A stretch of 49,111 nt of DNA, taken from positions 1-49,111 of the forward strand of contig CAMDQN010000036.1 in the NCBI GenBank assembly GCA_945905925.1, in the 5' to 3' direction. Positions 32,690 through 41,703 of this stretch are shown here, piece after piece (the first letter of the stretch is position 1; the number at the start of each line of letters is the position of its first letter). The notes below the pieces were generated by a model that ran no database searches, was not told the origin of the DNA, and saw only the letters and a list, made by a program, of their open reading frames with translations. The position numbers and the translations under genes are program-made. This DNA comes from Singulisphaera sp. GP187. GTDB taxonomy: Bacteria; Planctomycetota; Planctomycetia; Gemmatales; Gemmataceae.

Positions 32690-33793
32690 TTACCTGCCAG
32701 TCTTGAGGAACTCCTTGATGCTGCCCAGGATCGCCTCGCGGTCTGGGATGCGGCTCGTTACCACGTTCTCGTGGTCGTCCACCAACTCGTGAACGTGGTC
32801 GAAGAACTCGCCGCTGCCGTACGGCGATTCCACCTGCCCGTACCCGAAGAGATTCAACTTCGCGAGCATCGTGTTGCCCAGCAGATCCACACACTTGGGT
32901 ACGTCATCACCCCAGTTGTCGCCGTCGGAGAAGTGGAACGCGTACACGTTCCACTGGCTCGGAGGGTAGCGTGAATCGATGATCTTGTTACACAGTTCGT
33001 AGGCGCTACTTATCTTCGTGCCGCCACTCTCGCGGGTGTGGTAAAACGTGTGTTCGTCCACCTCCTGCGCGAGCGCGTCGTGGACGATGTAAACCGTCTC
33101 CACGCCCTTGTAGTGCTTCTTGATCCAGGTATCGATCCAGAACGACTCGATGCGGACGATCTCCTTCTGCTCATCGGTCATGCTGCCGGACACGTCCATC
33201 ATGTAGATGACGCATGCGACGCTATCGGGCTTCGGCACTTCCTTCCAGGAGCGATACCGCTTGTCCTCGCGCTGTGGGATGACGGTTGGCGCGAGCGGGT
33301 TGTACGACCCGGCGGAAACCTGCCGCTGCAGGGCGCGCTTGAACGTCCGCTTGAAGTGCCTGAGTGATTCGGGGCCAACGCTGCGGATGCTCGTGTACTT
33401 GTCCTTCTCGGTGACGACGTTCTTCTTGCCGCGTGGCTCGATGCGCGGAAGCGCCAACTCTTCACCGAGGATGTCGGCGAGTTCCTCCATTGTGAGATCG
33501 ACTTCGAGGATGTGGCCGCCGGGCGAGTCACCGGCTTGCGGTTCGCCTTCACCGTCCTGCGGTTGCGTGAGCGGCTGACCCGGTTGGCCTGGCCCGACGC
33601 CGACGCCCCCAGAATTCGTTTTCCCGAAGCGGAACTGCGGCAGGTTGATCGACGGCAGCGGGATCGACACGTAGTCGCTCCCCTTCTTGCCGATCATCTC
33701 CCCGCGACTGATGTACTTGGAAAGATTGCTCTTCACCTTTCCGCGGACCAGTTTGCGGAACCGCTGGAGGTCTTGTTCGATCTTTTGTCCCAT
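32690..33793 (-). CDS. DUF444 (YeaH/YhbH) family protein with VWA-like domain
   Basis: 367 aa from ATG at 33793 (MGQKIEQDLQRFRKLVRGKV). The middle is Pro/Gly-rich (residues 60-95). The C-terminal von Willebrand-like domain has the MIDAS-type DVSGSMTDEQK (Asp200, Ser202, Ser204), then FYHTRESGGTKISSAYEL and YAFHFSDGDNWGDDV. YeaH is co-expressed with the YeaG/PrkA kinase under nutrient stress in enterobacteria. The SpoVR gene starts 97 bp downstream. The prkA gene lies upstream across a gap that holds the SRP RNA. Confidence 0.95.
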   Translation of the reverse strand: MGQKIEQDLQRFRKLVRGKVKSNLSKYISRGEMIGKKGSDYVSIPLPSINLPQFRFGKTNSGGVGVGPGQPGQPLTQPQDGEGEPQAGDSPGGHILEVDLTMEELADILGEELALPRIEPRGKKNVVTEKDKYTSIRSVGPESLRHFKRTFKRALQRQVSAGSYNPLAPTVIPQREDKRYRSWKEVPKPDSVACVIYMMDVSGSMTDEQKEIVRIESFWIDTWIKKHYKGVETVYIVHDALAQEVDEHTFYHTRESGGTKISSAYELCNKIIDSRYPPSQWNVYAFHFSDGDNWGDDVPKCVDLLGNTMLAKLNLFGYGQVESPYGSGEFFDHVHELVDDHENVVTSRIPDREAILGSIKEFLKTGR

Positions 33794-33921
33794 GGCAGTC
33801 GTGCCTCGGGGTTGGTGATAGTTCTTTCTGTGTTGGCGCGACGGCTCCTCCTCGCGCTCGCCTGAAAGAATATTACCAGACAACGCGGGTTGCGGAGAAG
33901 CCAAACAGGTGTCTTGAAATG

Positions 33922-33951
33922 ACGAAGCCCGACCTTTTGGTCGGGCTTCGT
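33922..33951 (-). terminator. 13-bp hairpin downstream of the SRP RNA
   Basis: Arms 33922-33934 and 33939-33951 are perfect complements around loop TTTT. It lies about 25 nt past the predicted 3' end of the minus-strand SRP RNA. Confidence 0.75.
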
Positions 33952-33975
33952 GTATCGCGCTACCGGGGAGTGGAA

Positions 33976-34070
33976 GGATGGGGGTGCCCTGAGCCGCACC
34001 CTCCAATGCTTATGGCTGCTGCTTCCGCCCTGACCAGGTTCACACCTTCAGGTCGGTCAGGCCCCCACCC
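33976..34070 (-). ncRNA. ffs: Signal recognition particle RNA (small bacterial type)
   Basis: Read on the minus strand, the RNA has the SRP domain IV signature: GAACCTGGTCAGGGCGGAAG followed by CAGCAGCCATAAGC, the apical loop and symmetric loop that bind Ffh. The 5' end (GGGTGGGGGCCTGA) pairs with the 3' end (TCAGGGCACCCCCATCC), as expected for the closing stem. At about 95 nt it fits the short bacterial 4.5S-type RNA. It binds Ffh and targets nascent membrane proteins. A hairpin terminator lies downstream. End points are approximate to a few bases. Confidence 0.9.
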
Positions 34071-34112
34071 CGCCAAACCCCGGCAGCGGTGTATTCAAGG
34101 AAAAAGGGACAC

Positions 34113-34158
34113 GTAAAAAGGCAAAAGTCGCTGAGCCGTCTTTGGTTTGCCTTTTTAC
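34113..34158 (-). terminator. Terminator-like hairpin after prkA
   Basis: GTAAAAAGGCAAA (34113-34125) pairs exactly with TTTGCCTTTTTAC (34146-34158). It lies 15 bp past the stop of prkA (34173, minus) and ahead of the SRP RNA. Confidence 0.65.
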
Positions 34159-34172
34159 TTTCTCCTTGTGCT

Positions 34173-36221
34173 TTATTTCTTGGTCTGTCCGCGGGCGAAG
34201 ATGCTCGCGACGAAGTTCAGCACGTCCGTCGCGCTGGACTCGTTATAGCCGTAATTCCGAATCAGGCGACTCTTCACCACGTCGATTTTTTCCTGCGTCG
34301 CCTTGTCCACCACGTTCGACACCAGCGAACTCAGTTTGATCGAGTCCTTCTGGTCCTCGAACAGCTTCAGTTCCAGCGCCTTCTGGAGCCGCTCGTTGGT
34401 CTTGTAGTCGAACTTCTTGCCGTCGATCGCCAGCGCCCCGATGTAGTTCATGATCTCGCGGCGGAAGTCGTCCTTGCGCCCTTCGGGGATGTCAATCTTC
34501 TCTTCCACCGACCGCATGAGGCGTTCGTCGGGTTCTTCGTAGTTCCCGGTGTAGCGGTTGCGCACTTTTTCGCGCTGGGTATATGCACGCACGTTGTCCA
34601 TGTAGTTGCCGCACAGGCGAATCAGCGCGTCCTCGTCCGCGGCGATGGCACGCTGCACTTCGTTCTTCACGATGTCCTCGTACTCCTCGCGCACCACCGA
34701 CAGCAGTTCCTTGTACTGCCGGTACTGGTCCTCATCCTTGATGAGCGAGTGGTTGCGCAGCCCGTCTTCGAGTTCCTTCATCACCATGAACGGGTTGATG
34801 TTGTCCTCGTTCGGGTGCGCCACCAGCGCGTTACTGATCTTGTCCTGAATGTACCGCGGGCTGATGCCGAGCATCCCCTCGTGCAACGCGTCGCGTTTCA
34901 GTTCGATCACGTTGTCTTCGGTGAAGCCGGGCAGCGTCTTGCCGTTGTAGAGCTTCATCTTCTGGAGCACGCTGAGGCTGGCGTGCTTCGGCGGGTTGAG
35001 TCGCGTCAGCACCGCCCACATCGCCGCGACCTCGACCGTGTGCGGGGCGATGTGTTTGCCGCGCACCTTCTCGACGTTGAAGTCCTTCTCGTAAATCTTC
35101 ACCTCGTCACGCAGGCGCGTGACGTAGGGGATGTCGATTTTCACGGTCCGGTCGCGAAGCGCTTCCATGAACTCGTTGTTCTGGAGCCGCTTGTATTCAG
35201 GCTCGTTCGTGTGCCCGAGAATCACTTCGTCGATGTCCGTCTGAGCGAACTTCTTCGGTTTGATCTTGTGTTCCTGTGACGCGCCGAGCAGGTCGTAAAG
35301 GAACGCGACGTCGAGTTTCAGCACCTCAATGAACTCGACGATGCCGCGGTTGGCGATATTCAGTTCGCCGTCGAAGTTGAACGCACGCGGGTCCGAATCA
35401 GAGCCGTACTCCGCGATCTTGCGGTAGTTGATGTCGCCGGTCAGTTCGGTGCTGTCCTGGTTCTTCTCGTCCTTCGGCTGGAAGGTGCCGATACCGATCC
35501 GGTCCTTCTCGCTAAGCACGAGCCGGTACACCTTGACCTCGTTGGCGAGCATTTTGAGCCAGTCGCCGTCGTATTTCGCCAAGCGAGTCTTGTACTCGTA
35601 ACGCGAGTACGGGCTGAGGTCGCCCTTGATCTTGACTTCGTAGGCGCAAGGCTTCTTGCACTGGTCGTTGAGCATCGTGAGCAGTTGCGCCCGGTGTTCG
35701 TCCGGGATCAGTTGCAGCGGTTCGCTGTGCATCGGATCCTTCGACCAGCCGCTCCCGTCCTCGTCCTTCCACTTGAAACTGAACAACTGCCCCGCGTCGG
35801 TGCGGCTATACTCTTCGAGGCCACGCTTCAGCAGGCGCGCGATGGTCGATTTCGCGCTTCCCACCGGGCCGTGGAGCAGGATCACGCGGCGCTCGGTCCC
35901 GTAGCCCAGCGCGGCCGACTTGAACATGTTCACGAGTTGCATCAGCGAGCGGTCTAAGCCGTAGATGCCGTCGGAGTGTTTGGTCGCGAACTCGGTGAAG
36001 AACTTGTAGCGCGGGATCTTGTCCTTGTTCTCGTACACGTCCTCGGAGCCATGCGACAGAATCATGTCGTAGAGCCGCTGGTACGCGGTGCGCGTGACAC
36101 CCGGGGTCTCCAACACGGTGGTGAGGTAGTCCGAGAACGACCCCTCCCAGTGCAATTTCTTGTACTCGGTGGTGTTGAGTTGGGTCCGCAGGGTATCGAG
36201 AATCGCCGTGGCTGTGGCCAT
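34173..36221 (-). CDS. prkA: Serine protein kinase PrkA (YeaG family)
   Basis: 682 aa from ATG at 36221 ([20 protein letters not shown]). The AAA-type PrkA domain has Walker [10 protein letters not shown] (residues 118-126), followed by [15 protein letters not shown] and [20 protein letters not shown] (split motif [12 protein letters not shown]). The C-terminal kinase-like region contains [17 protein letters not shown]. PrkA/YeaG is a stress-linked protein kinase or AAA protease-like protein with DUF444/YeaH as partner. The coding order PrkA - DUF444 - SpoVR is conserved in many bacteria. The SRP RNA (33976-34070) and two hairpins interrupt the unit here, so the downstream genes may have their own promoter. 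Confidence 0.96.
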   Translation of the reverse strand: MATATAILDTLRTQLNTTEYKKLHWEGSFSDYLTTVLETPGVTRTAYQRLYDMILSHGSEDVYENKDKIPRYKFFTEFATKHSDGIYGLDRSLMQLVNMFKSAALGYGTERRVILLHGPVGSAKSTIARLLKRGLEEYSRTDAGQLFSFKWKDEDGSGWSKDPMHSEPLQLIPDEHRAQLLTMLNDQCKKPCAYEVKIKGDLSPYSRYEYKTRLAKYDGDWLKMLANEVKVYRLVLSEKDRIGIGTFQPKDEKNQDSTELTGDINYRKIAEYGSDSDPRAFNFDGELNIANRGIVEFIEVLKLDVAFLYDLLGASQEHKIKPKKFAQTDIDEVILGHTNEPEYKRLQNNEFMEALRDRTVKIDIPYVTRLRDEVKIYEKDFNVEKVRGKHIAPHTVEVAAMWAVLTRLNPPKHASLSVLQKMKLYNGKTLPGFTEDNVIELKRDALHEGMLGISPRYIQDKISNALVAHPNEDNINPFMVMKELEDGLRNHSLIKDEDQYRQYKELLSVVREEYEDIVKNEVQRAIAADEDALIRLCGNYMDNVRAYTQREKVRNRYTGNYEEPDERLMRSVEEKIDIPEGRKDDFRREIMNYIGALAIDGKKFDYKTNERLQKALELKLFEDQKDSIKLSSLVSNVVDKATQEKIDVVKSRLIRNYGYNESSATDVLNFVASIFARGQTKK

Positions 36222-36691
36222 GGGTGAATGTGACCTCCGTGGGTTGGCGCGGGAGCGCCAGCTGTTAGGTGGTACTCGGAGCAATCGGATCGACACCGCT
36301 CGTGGCACCCGTGTTCGGAGTTTGGGGTGCCGTGACTGCCCGGCTCGTTACGGTTGCGTTCAACCGGGTAAGCCGCGACGGGAGCAGGAAAGGACCGTTC
36401 GGTTCTCGCGCTCGAGCACGAGAGTGTGCAAAAGGTTTGGTTAGGGTATCCGATTCCGCGGCGCGCCGCAAGCCCACGCCGTTGTCGCCCCGCGCACTCG
36501 CGTTCCCAAAACTACCACATTCTACCGCCGTACCCCGTCGCCCTCCAAAAGTAGATGTCCGCACGCAACTCGACTTGCGCGAAACGCTCCCGTAACGTAC
36601 ACTCCCTCACCACTCGCAAACGGGTCTTGCCCGCCCGCGAACACTGTCCCGAAGGCGATGTCCACTTTTCACGGACGAAGGAGACTGACAA
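36222..36691. other. Divergent intergenic region, no gene recognised
   Basis: 470 bp between the start of prkA and the small membrane protein gene. It should contain both promoters. I see no conserved RNA, tRNA-like clover-leaf or strong repeat here. Confidence 0.6.
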
Positions 36692-37054
36692 ATGCGAAAT
36701 CTACTCGCGCTGGTCGGGTTGGCTGTCATCGGATTCGGCGGCCTCGGCTGGTACATGGGCTGGTACAAACTGAACGTCGCGAAGAGCAGCGACGGCAATA
36801 TTCAGATCACGACCGACGTGGACGCGAAAAAGGTCACCAGCGACTCATCGGAGTTCCTGAAGAACGTCAGCACGGTGATCGGTAGTCACGTCGATAAGGC
36901 CGGACAGGACGCGAAAACCGCCACACCGAACACCGCGCCCGGAGGCACCCCCGGTCCAATCACCAACCCGCAGACCGCTCCGCCTGTGCCGGGAATGCCG
37001 GTTACACCCGTTGCACCCGGCCCGATCCCACTAAAAGCTCCAAAATCGAACTGA
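36692..37054 (+). CDS. Small membrane-anchored protein, unknown
   Basis: 120 aa from ATG at 36692, with GGAG about 10 nt upstream (aaggagactgacaa). One N-terminal membrane helix, LLALVGLAVIGFGGLGWYMGWY, then a polar region (SSDGNIQITTDVDAKKVTSD) and a Pro/Thr/Gly-rich tail from residue 80 to the end, as in periplasmic linkers. I recognise no domain. Similar short anchored proteins are frequent in planctomycetes. A hairpin follows at 37091. Confidence 0.75.
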   Translation: MRNLLALVGLAVIGFGGLGWYMGWYKLNVAKSSDGNIQITTDVDAKKVTSDSSEFLKNVSTVIGSHVDKAGQDAKTATPNTAPGGTPGPITNPQTAPPVPGMPVTPVAPGPIPLKAPKSN

Positions 37055-37380
37055 ACCCATCTCATACCGAATCGTGGTGAAGCGTGACCGTCTTGCCCTC
37101 TCCCCTTGCGGGAGAGGGCAAGATCGAAGTCCGAGGCTCCGCTTCTCCCCGATTTGGTATCAGTTGGCGCTGTCACACGGTCAGCGCCCACAACCGCAAC
37201 GCACGCACATCCCGACTACTCAGAATAATTCCTTTTTCCGCGCGAAACCGGCGTACGCCACGCGTGTCTACTACAACCGGTGCGTTCCCGCGCGCCCGGT
37301 GATTTACATTAGTACAGTAGACACGTATACACCTATCTGAGCCGCTCCCAGCATCCCATCCCCTTCTCCGAGGTTTCAAA
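37055..37380. other. Gene-free stretch with one hairpin
   Basis: 326 bp between the small membrane protein and the radical SAM gene. The hairpin at 37091-37123 is the only structure seen. The remainder (37124-37380) is AT-richer than the surroundings and should contain the radical SAM promoter. Confidence 0.6.
37091..37123 (+). terminator. 14-bp hairpin, core CCCTCTCCC-CTTGC-GGGAGAGGG
   Basis: Arms 37091-37104 and 37110-37123 pair exactly around loop CTTGC. The same 23-nt core occurs at 21951-21973. Position after a gene end suggests a terminator. Confidence 0.8.
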
Positions 37381-38223
37381 ATGGAGTTGATTGAGTCGCG
37401 GTCGATTTTCTCGCCCGCCACCGGATTCATCCGTCGTGGCGGGTTCGAGTGGACCTGCAACCCATACGTCGGTTGCACGTTTGGTTGCAGTTATTGTTAC
37501 GCAGCGTTCCTTCCGCAAAACCGGCGGCCGGCAGGCGAGTGGGGGAAGTGGATCACCGCGAAGAAGAACGCTGCGGAACTCGCCACGAAGCATGGGCCGA
37601 AGATCGCGGGCCAGCCCGTGTACATGTCCAGCGTGACCGACCCGTATCAGCCAGTCGAGCGTGGTCTTATGCTCACCCGAAGTATCCTGGAAGCCGTCCT
37701 CCCACACCAACCGCGGCTGACGATCCAAACGCGCGGCCCGCTCGTGGCGCGCGACATCGATGTTCTGAAGGACTTCCGCAGCCTGCGCGTGAACATGTCC
37801 ATTCCCACTGATTCGGAGCGCGTCCGGCAGCAGTTCGAGCCGAAAGCGCCGCCGCTGGAAAAGCGGTGGGACGCGATCACGCAACTGAAAGACGCTGGCA
37901 TCCCTGTCGGTGTGTGCGTGACGCCAACGTTGCCCATCGAGAACGTTGACACATTCGCGCGCCGGATCGCGGACTTCAAACCGGATGTCGTGGTGTGTCA
38001 GGACTTTCACGATGCCGGAGGGCGGTTCGGCGCGGACACCGGTGCGACCGCCCGCGACCTGCTCACCGAATCGCGGTGGGGGCCAGCGGATTATCGCCGG
38101 TTCGTAAATCGGTTGCGGCAGAGCGTCGCGACCGTCTTCGAGGGCGAAACGGGTTTCTTCCCGCCGCCCGCGGTAGAATCGGTTGTGGCCGCGCTCGCGC
38201 CGACGTTGTTTGATCGCGTGTGA
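37381..38223 (+). CDS. Radical SAM protein, spore photoproduct lyase-like (SplB family)
   Basis: 280 aa. The cluster motif CTFGCSYCY supplies Cys32, Cys36 and Cys39 for a [4Fe-4S] cluster that binds S-adenosylmethionine. Other family segments: TCNPYVGC, PVYMSSVTDPYQPVERGLML, LTIQTRGPLVARDIDVL, VNMSIPTDSERVRQQFEP and VCVTPTLPIENVDTFARRI. The SPL-like subgroup of radical SAM enzymes is often annotated 'SPL family radical SAM protein'; only part of it repairs spore photoproduct, and this is a non-sporulating lineage. It is followed 14 bp later by a DoxX gene. Confidence 0.9.
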   Translation: MELIESRSIFSPATGFIRRGGFEWTCNPYVGCTFGCSYCYAAFLPQNRRPAGEWGKWITAKKNAAELATKHGPKIAGQPVYMSSVTDPYQPVERGLMLTRSILEAVLPHQPRLTIQTRGPLVARDIDVLKDFRSLRVNMSIPTDSERVRQQFEPKAPPLEKRWDAITQLKDAGIPVGVCVTPTLPIENVDTFARRIADFKPDVVVCQDFHDAGGRFGADTGATARDLLTESRWGPADYRRFVNRLRQSVATVFEGETGFFPPPAVESVVAALAPTLFDRV

Positions 38224-38237
38224 CGGGAACAAATCGA

Positions 38238-38603
38238 ATGACCACGCTCGCGCTCGTGATGAAGTGGTTGCTCGGCGTTCTGTTTGTCGCGGCCGGGTTG
38301 AACCACTTCAGAACTCCCGACTTCTACGTTAAGATCATGCCGCCGTACCTACCGTGGCACTACGAAATGGTGCTGATTAGCGGCGTCTTCGAGATCCTCG
38401 GTGGGGTTGGGCTTCTGATCCCGCGGTTCACGGTGCCGGCTGCGTGGGGCTTGATTGCGTTGCTCGTCGCGGTGTTCCCCGCGAACCTTCACATGGCGCT
38501 CCACACAGAACAGTACCCCGACATCCCGCCCGCAGTTTTGTGGGGGCGGTTGCCGCTTCAAGCCGTGTTGATCGCGTGGGCGTACTGGTTCACGCGCAAG
38601 TAA
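38238..38603 (+). CDS. DoxX-like membrane protein
   Basis: 121 aa from ATG at 38238. Four hydrophobic segments: LVMKWLLGVLFVAAGLNHF, YEMVLISGVFEILGGVGLLI, AAWGLIALLVAVFPANLH and LPLQAVLIAWAYW. The pattern AGLNHFRTPDFYVKIMPPYLPWH and the FEILGG turn are typical of DoxX/DUF417-like membrane proteins. Function is not established. It follows the radical SAM gene closely, so they are likely co-transcribed. Confidence 0.85.
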   Translation: MTTLALVMKWLLGVLFVAAGLNHFRTPDFYVKIMPPYLPWHYEMVLISGVFEILGGVGLLIPRFTVPAAWGLIALLVAVFPANLHMALHTEQYPDIPPAVLWGRLPLQAVLIAWAYWFTRK

Positions 38604-38614
38604 AAGGGGTTGCG

Positions 38615-39631
38615 ATGGCCGACCGTACCGCGCTGCTCGCTGCGTTTCGCGAATACGCGAACAAGCCCGCGACCTCGCGCGATGTCCTCGCGGAACCGGG
38701 CGAAATCTTCTCCGCCCCGCCATTCCCGCAGTTGCGCGAATTCTTGCAGTCACTGAGTGCGAAGGCAGAGTTGGACACGCTCCTATCGGAAGTCGCGGCG
38801 CTGATCCGCGACGGCGACCCGTTCCGCACGTCCTCGATCGCGGTGAACTGCGGAACGCTCGTTGAGATGGGCGGCGACCCCGCACTCGTCGCCCCGCACC
38901 TTTTGGCGGCGCTGCCCAAACACCTCACGCTCGCGCAACGCGCGACTGATGCCACGTTCGACACCGACCCGGACGCGGTCCGCGCACGGGCGGGTTTGAC
39001 CTACTTCATGCTCGCGACGATGGCGGTATTGTGTCGCGGCGCAGCGTTCCGTCAGACAGCGCGTGCAAACCCCGAAATCGTCGTCGGAACAGAAGCGCTC
39101 CGCGAGGAGCACAACGAGACGAACTTCGTCGCGCAGGTACTCGGCCTCACCGACGATCTAGACCTGGTCGTACTCGCACCAAATGAGACGAAGGGTTTCC
39201 GCGTGAAGTGCGAAGCGGTGGCGACGTGCGCCCACCTGTTCTCGCTTCTGCAAGCGGCACTCATCGGCGGCGGGCATCTCGCGGGCGAACCGCTCGACGA
39301 AGAAGTGGTCGGCGTCGCGACCGGCGAAACTCCCCACACGCGTATCCTCCACGACCACGCGCGGTTCCACTTCGTCACGTGGCATGGGTCGCTCGACAAC
39401 GGCCTCGATTCGCTCATTACCCTCCCGGTCGAAGAGACGCCCTCGTACGTCTCCGCACTCGACGGCCAGCGCATCATTCTGGTCGGCCCGTCGCAACTCG
39501 GCGGGCGCTCGTGGGATTCCAACTTCTTCGCGAACATTCACGACGCGCTGCGGTCGCGCGTGGAGATCGTCGAAGTGCTATCAGAGGCTGAAGCGCGGCG
39601 CTGGCTCGAACGCATCGCACAGGCTCGGTAA
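38615..39631 (+). CDS. Unknown 338-aa soluble protein
   Basis: 338 aa from ATG at 38615, 11 bp after the DoxX gene, with AAGGGG upstream. It begins MADRTALLAAFREYANKPAT. It has no signal peptide or membrane span. Conserved-looking segments are AVNCGTLVEMGGDPA (residues about 77-91) and EEHNETNFVAQVLGLTDDLDLVVL (split: EEHNETNFVAQVLG), followed by FHFVTWHGSLDNGLDSLITL. I do not recognise the family. Its tight spacing with the radical SAM and DoxX genes suggests a three-gene transcription unit. An imperfect hairpin follows. Confidence 0.8.
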   Translation: MADRTALLAAFREYANKPATSRDVLAEPGEIFSAPPFPQLREFLQSLSAKAELDTLLSEVAALIRDGDPFRTSSIAVNCGTLVEMGGDPALVAPHLLAALPKHLTLAQRATDATFDTDPDAVRARAGLTYFMLATMAVLCRGAAFRQTARANPEIVVGTEALREEHNETNFVAQVLGLTDDLDLVVLAPNETKGFRVKCEAVATCAHLFSLLQAALIGGGHLAGEPLDEEVVGVATGETPHTRILHDHARFHFVTWHGSLDNGLDSLITLPVEETPSYVSALDGQRIILVGPSQLGGRSWDSNFFANIHDALRSRVEIVEVLSEAEARRWLERIAQAR

Positions 39632-39699
39632 TTCTCGGCCGCTTGCGGCTTTGCGAGTCGTCGCGAGCGCTCGCAAAACCGCCAGCGGCCAAGAATACC
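39627..39699 (+). terminator. Imperfect inverted repeat after the 338-aa gene
   Basis: About 29 nt at 39627-39657 (TCGGCCGCTTGCGGCTTTGCGA core) pairs imperfectly with 39671-39699. It starts at the stop codon and probably ends the preceding transcription unit. Confidence 0.6.
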
Positions 39700-39772
39700 T
39701 CGTGAAATAGAATTGCTCCTTCGGCGTTCCTCAGGTGATACTGTTCACTCACCTCGCTCTGGGAGGCTCTTG

Positions 39773-41116
39773 ATGCGCAGCCTATCGCTCGCCGGTCAGC
39801 GCCGGCTGGTCTACCTGGCCGTTCTGGGATTCGCCACGGTCGGCACATACTGGGGCTTCTTCTCGGACGGCTTGCCCATTCTCCGGGGACCAACCGCACG
39901 CGCCTCCGAAGTCGCGCAAGGGCGCGAACTGTTCGAGCACGAGTGGGCACCCAACGATCCGCTCGCGCACGGCGACGGACTCGGCCCGGTATTCAACGCC
40001 AAGTCATGCGCGTCGTGCCATTTCCAGGGCGGACTCGGCGGCGGCGGCGCCAACGAACACAACGCGGTTAGCTTCGAGGTGTTCCCGCGGCCGGGTGATC
40101 TTACGTTCGTGACGGGTAACCTGCACAACTTTAGCACCGACCCGGCGAGCAAAGAAACCGAGAAGAAGCTCCGGGAACTGTACCCGGTCGTAAAGGGCCG
40201 AACCATTCAGACCGGCACGCAGAATTGTCGAATGACGACTACCATCCCGGACTTCGACCCGGTTCGCACGGAATCCATTCAGACGACGGCCCTCTTCGGT
40301 GCTGGCTGGATCGACCTGATTTCCGACCGCGCGATTCTGCGGAACGAGCGTAACCGCGGCCTCCGCACCGCCGCGAAAGAGATGAGCCTGGACTTCGACA
40401 ACATCCCCGTGGGCCGCGTGCGCCGGGTCGCGAGCGGGATTGGCAAGTTCGGGTGGAAGGCGCAATTCGCCACACTCGAAGAGTTCGTCGCCGCCGCGTG
40501 CGCGAACGAACTCGGGCTTGGCACGCCCTCGACCGAGCAAGCGAAGCCTCTCGTGGGCGCGACCTCTGGCACGACGCCGGACCTCGACAAGAAGCAGTTC
40601 CGTTCGCTCATGGCGTTCATCAAGACACTGCCCAAGCCGATCGCGGTTGGTGGTGACGCGACAGCCGCTCACGGAAAGGAACTGTTCACAACGATCGGGT
40701 GTGCGGTGTGTCACGTCCCCGACATTGGCGGCGTGAAGGGCGTGTTCAGCGACTTCCTGCTCTACACGCTGGACGATCCGCCCCCGCCCGGCGGCAGCGC
40801 CGAGTACGGTGCCCCGCCACCACCGGAGTTGAAACTGCCCGACCGCCCCGACAGCGAACCGAAGCCGAACGAGTGGAAAACGCCAGCGCTGTGGGGCGTA
40901 GCGGATTCGGCGCCGTACCTGCACGACGGTTCCGCTGCGACGCTCCGCGACGCGATCAAGAAGCACCGCGGGGACGCCAAGAGCGTAAGCGAGAAGTACA
41001 AAATCCTGGCCCCGGACGATCAGGCCGCGGTCCTCGCGTTCCTCGGTACCCTCAAGGCGCCGCCCGACGCGCCGCTACTGAGCAATCCAGGCGTCACGAA
41101 ACTGGGCCGGAAGTGA
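39773..41116 (+). CDS. Di-heme c-type cytochrome, DHOR/DUF1111-like
   Basis: 447 aa from ATG at 39773, with GGGAGG (39761-39766). A hydrophobic anchor, RLVYLAVLGFATVGTYWGFF, precedes the heme domain. Two heme motifs are visible: CASCH (Cys79, Cys82, His83) inside GLGPVFNAKSCASCHFQGGL, and CAVCH (Cys310, Cys313, His314). The first context is typical of di-haem oxidoreductase (putative peroxidase/thiol oxidoreductase, DUF1111) proteins. The C-terminus has TPALWGVADSAPYLHDGSA, the distal heme-ligand segment. It is probably a periplasmic electron-transfer or peroxidase-like protein. The Mug gene start overlaps its stop (GTGA). Confidence 0.9.
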   Translation: MRSLSLAGQRRLVYLAVLGFATVGTYWGFFSDGLPILRGPTARASEVAQGRELFEHEWAPNDPLAHGDGLGPVFNAKSCASCHFQGGLGGGGANEHNAVSFEVFPRPGDLTFVTGNLHNFSTDPASKETEKKLRELYPVVKGRTIQTGTQNCRMTTTIPDFDPVRTESIQTTALFGAGWIDLISDRAILRNERNRGLRTAAKEMSLDFDNIPVGRVRRVASGIGKFGWKAQFATLEEFVAAACANELGLGTPSTEQAKPLVGATSGTTPDLDKKQFRSLMAFIKTLPKPIAVGGDATAAHGKELFTTIGCAVCHVPDIGGVKGVFSDFLLYTLDDPPPPGGSAEYGAPPPPELKLPDRPDSEPKPNEWKTPALWGVADSAPYLHDGSAATLRDAIKKHRGDAKSVSEKYKILAPDDQAAVLAFLGTLKAPPDAPLLSNPGVTKLGRK

Positions 41117-41676
41117 CTCCGCTCAAGCGACCAACGGCGGCCCAACTGCGGGCCGCGAAGAACAAAACCGTACCGGACGTGATCGCGCCGGGGTTGAGCG
41201 TACTGTTCTGTGGCATCAACCCCGGCCTCTACACTGCTGCTATTGGCCACCACTTCGGGCGCCCGGGCAACCGCTTCTGGCCCACTCTTCACGCCGCGGG
41301 CTTCACCCCGCGACTCCTCGACCCTTCCCAAGAACAAGAACTCGTTCCGCTCGGCTATGGCATCACGAACGTGGTCGCGCGCGCGACCGTCGGCGCGGAC
41401 GAACTGACGACGCAGGAGATCGTCGTGGGCGGCGCGATCCTGAGCGCGAAGGTACTGGAGTTCGCGCCGAAATACCTCGCGGTGTTGGGCATCGGCGCGT
41501 TCCGCACCGCGTTCGCGAAACCGAAGGCCGCAGTCGGCCTTCAGCCCGACCTGATCGGCGAAACTCAGGTGTGGGTGCTGCCGAACCCGAGCGGGCTGAA
41601 CGCGCACTACCAGGGCGAAGACCTGGTGAAGGTGTTCCGCGCGTTACGGCAAGCGAACGAGTCGGCAGTTCGGTAA
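41113..41676 (+). CDS. mug: G/U(T) mismatch-specific DNA glycosylase (Mug family)
   Basis: 187 aa from GTG at 41113, overlapping the previous stop by 4 bases. The uracil-DNA glycosylase superfamily motif LFCGINPGLYTAAIGHHFGR (GINPGL, with the catalytic Asn of Mug) and the NRFWP segment follow the family. The C-terminal motif LPNPSGLNAHY is the Mug/TDG-type NPSG loop. It removes uracil or thymine from mismatches with G. The gene is translationally coupled to the cytochrome gene but has no obvious functional link. Confidence 0.92.
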   Translation: MTPLKRPTAAQLRAAKNKTVPDVIAPGLSVLFCGINPGLYTAAIGHHFGRPGNRFWPTLHAAGFTPRLLDPSQEQELVPLGYGITNVVARATVGADELTTQEIVVGGAILSAKVLEFAPKYLAVLGIGAFRTAFAKPKAAVGLQPDLIGETQVWVLPNPSGLNAHYQGEDLVKVFRALRQANESAVR

Positions 41677-41703
41677 ACTGGTGGGAACCAGTGAGGAGTT
41701 CCG

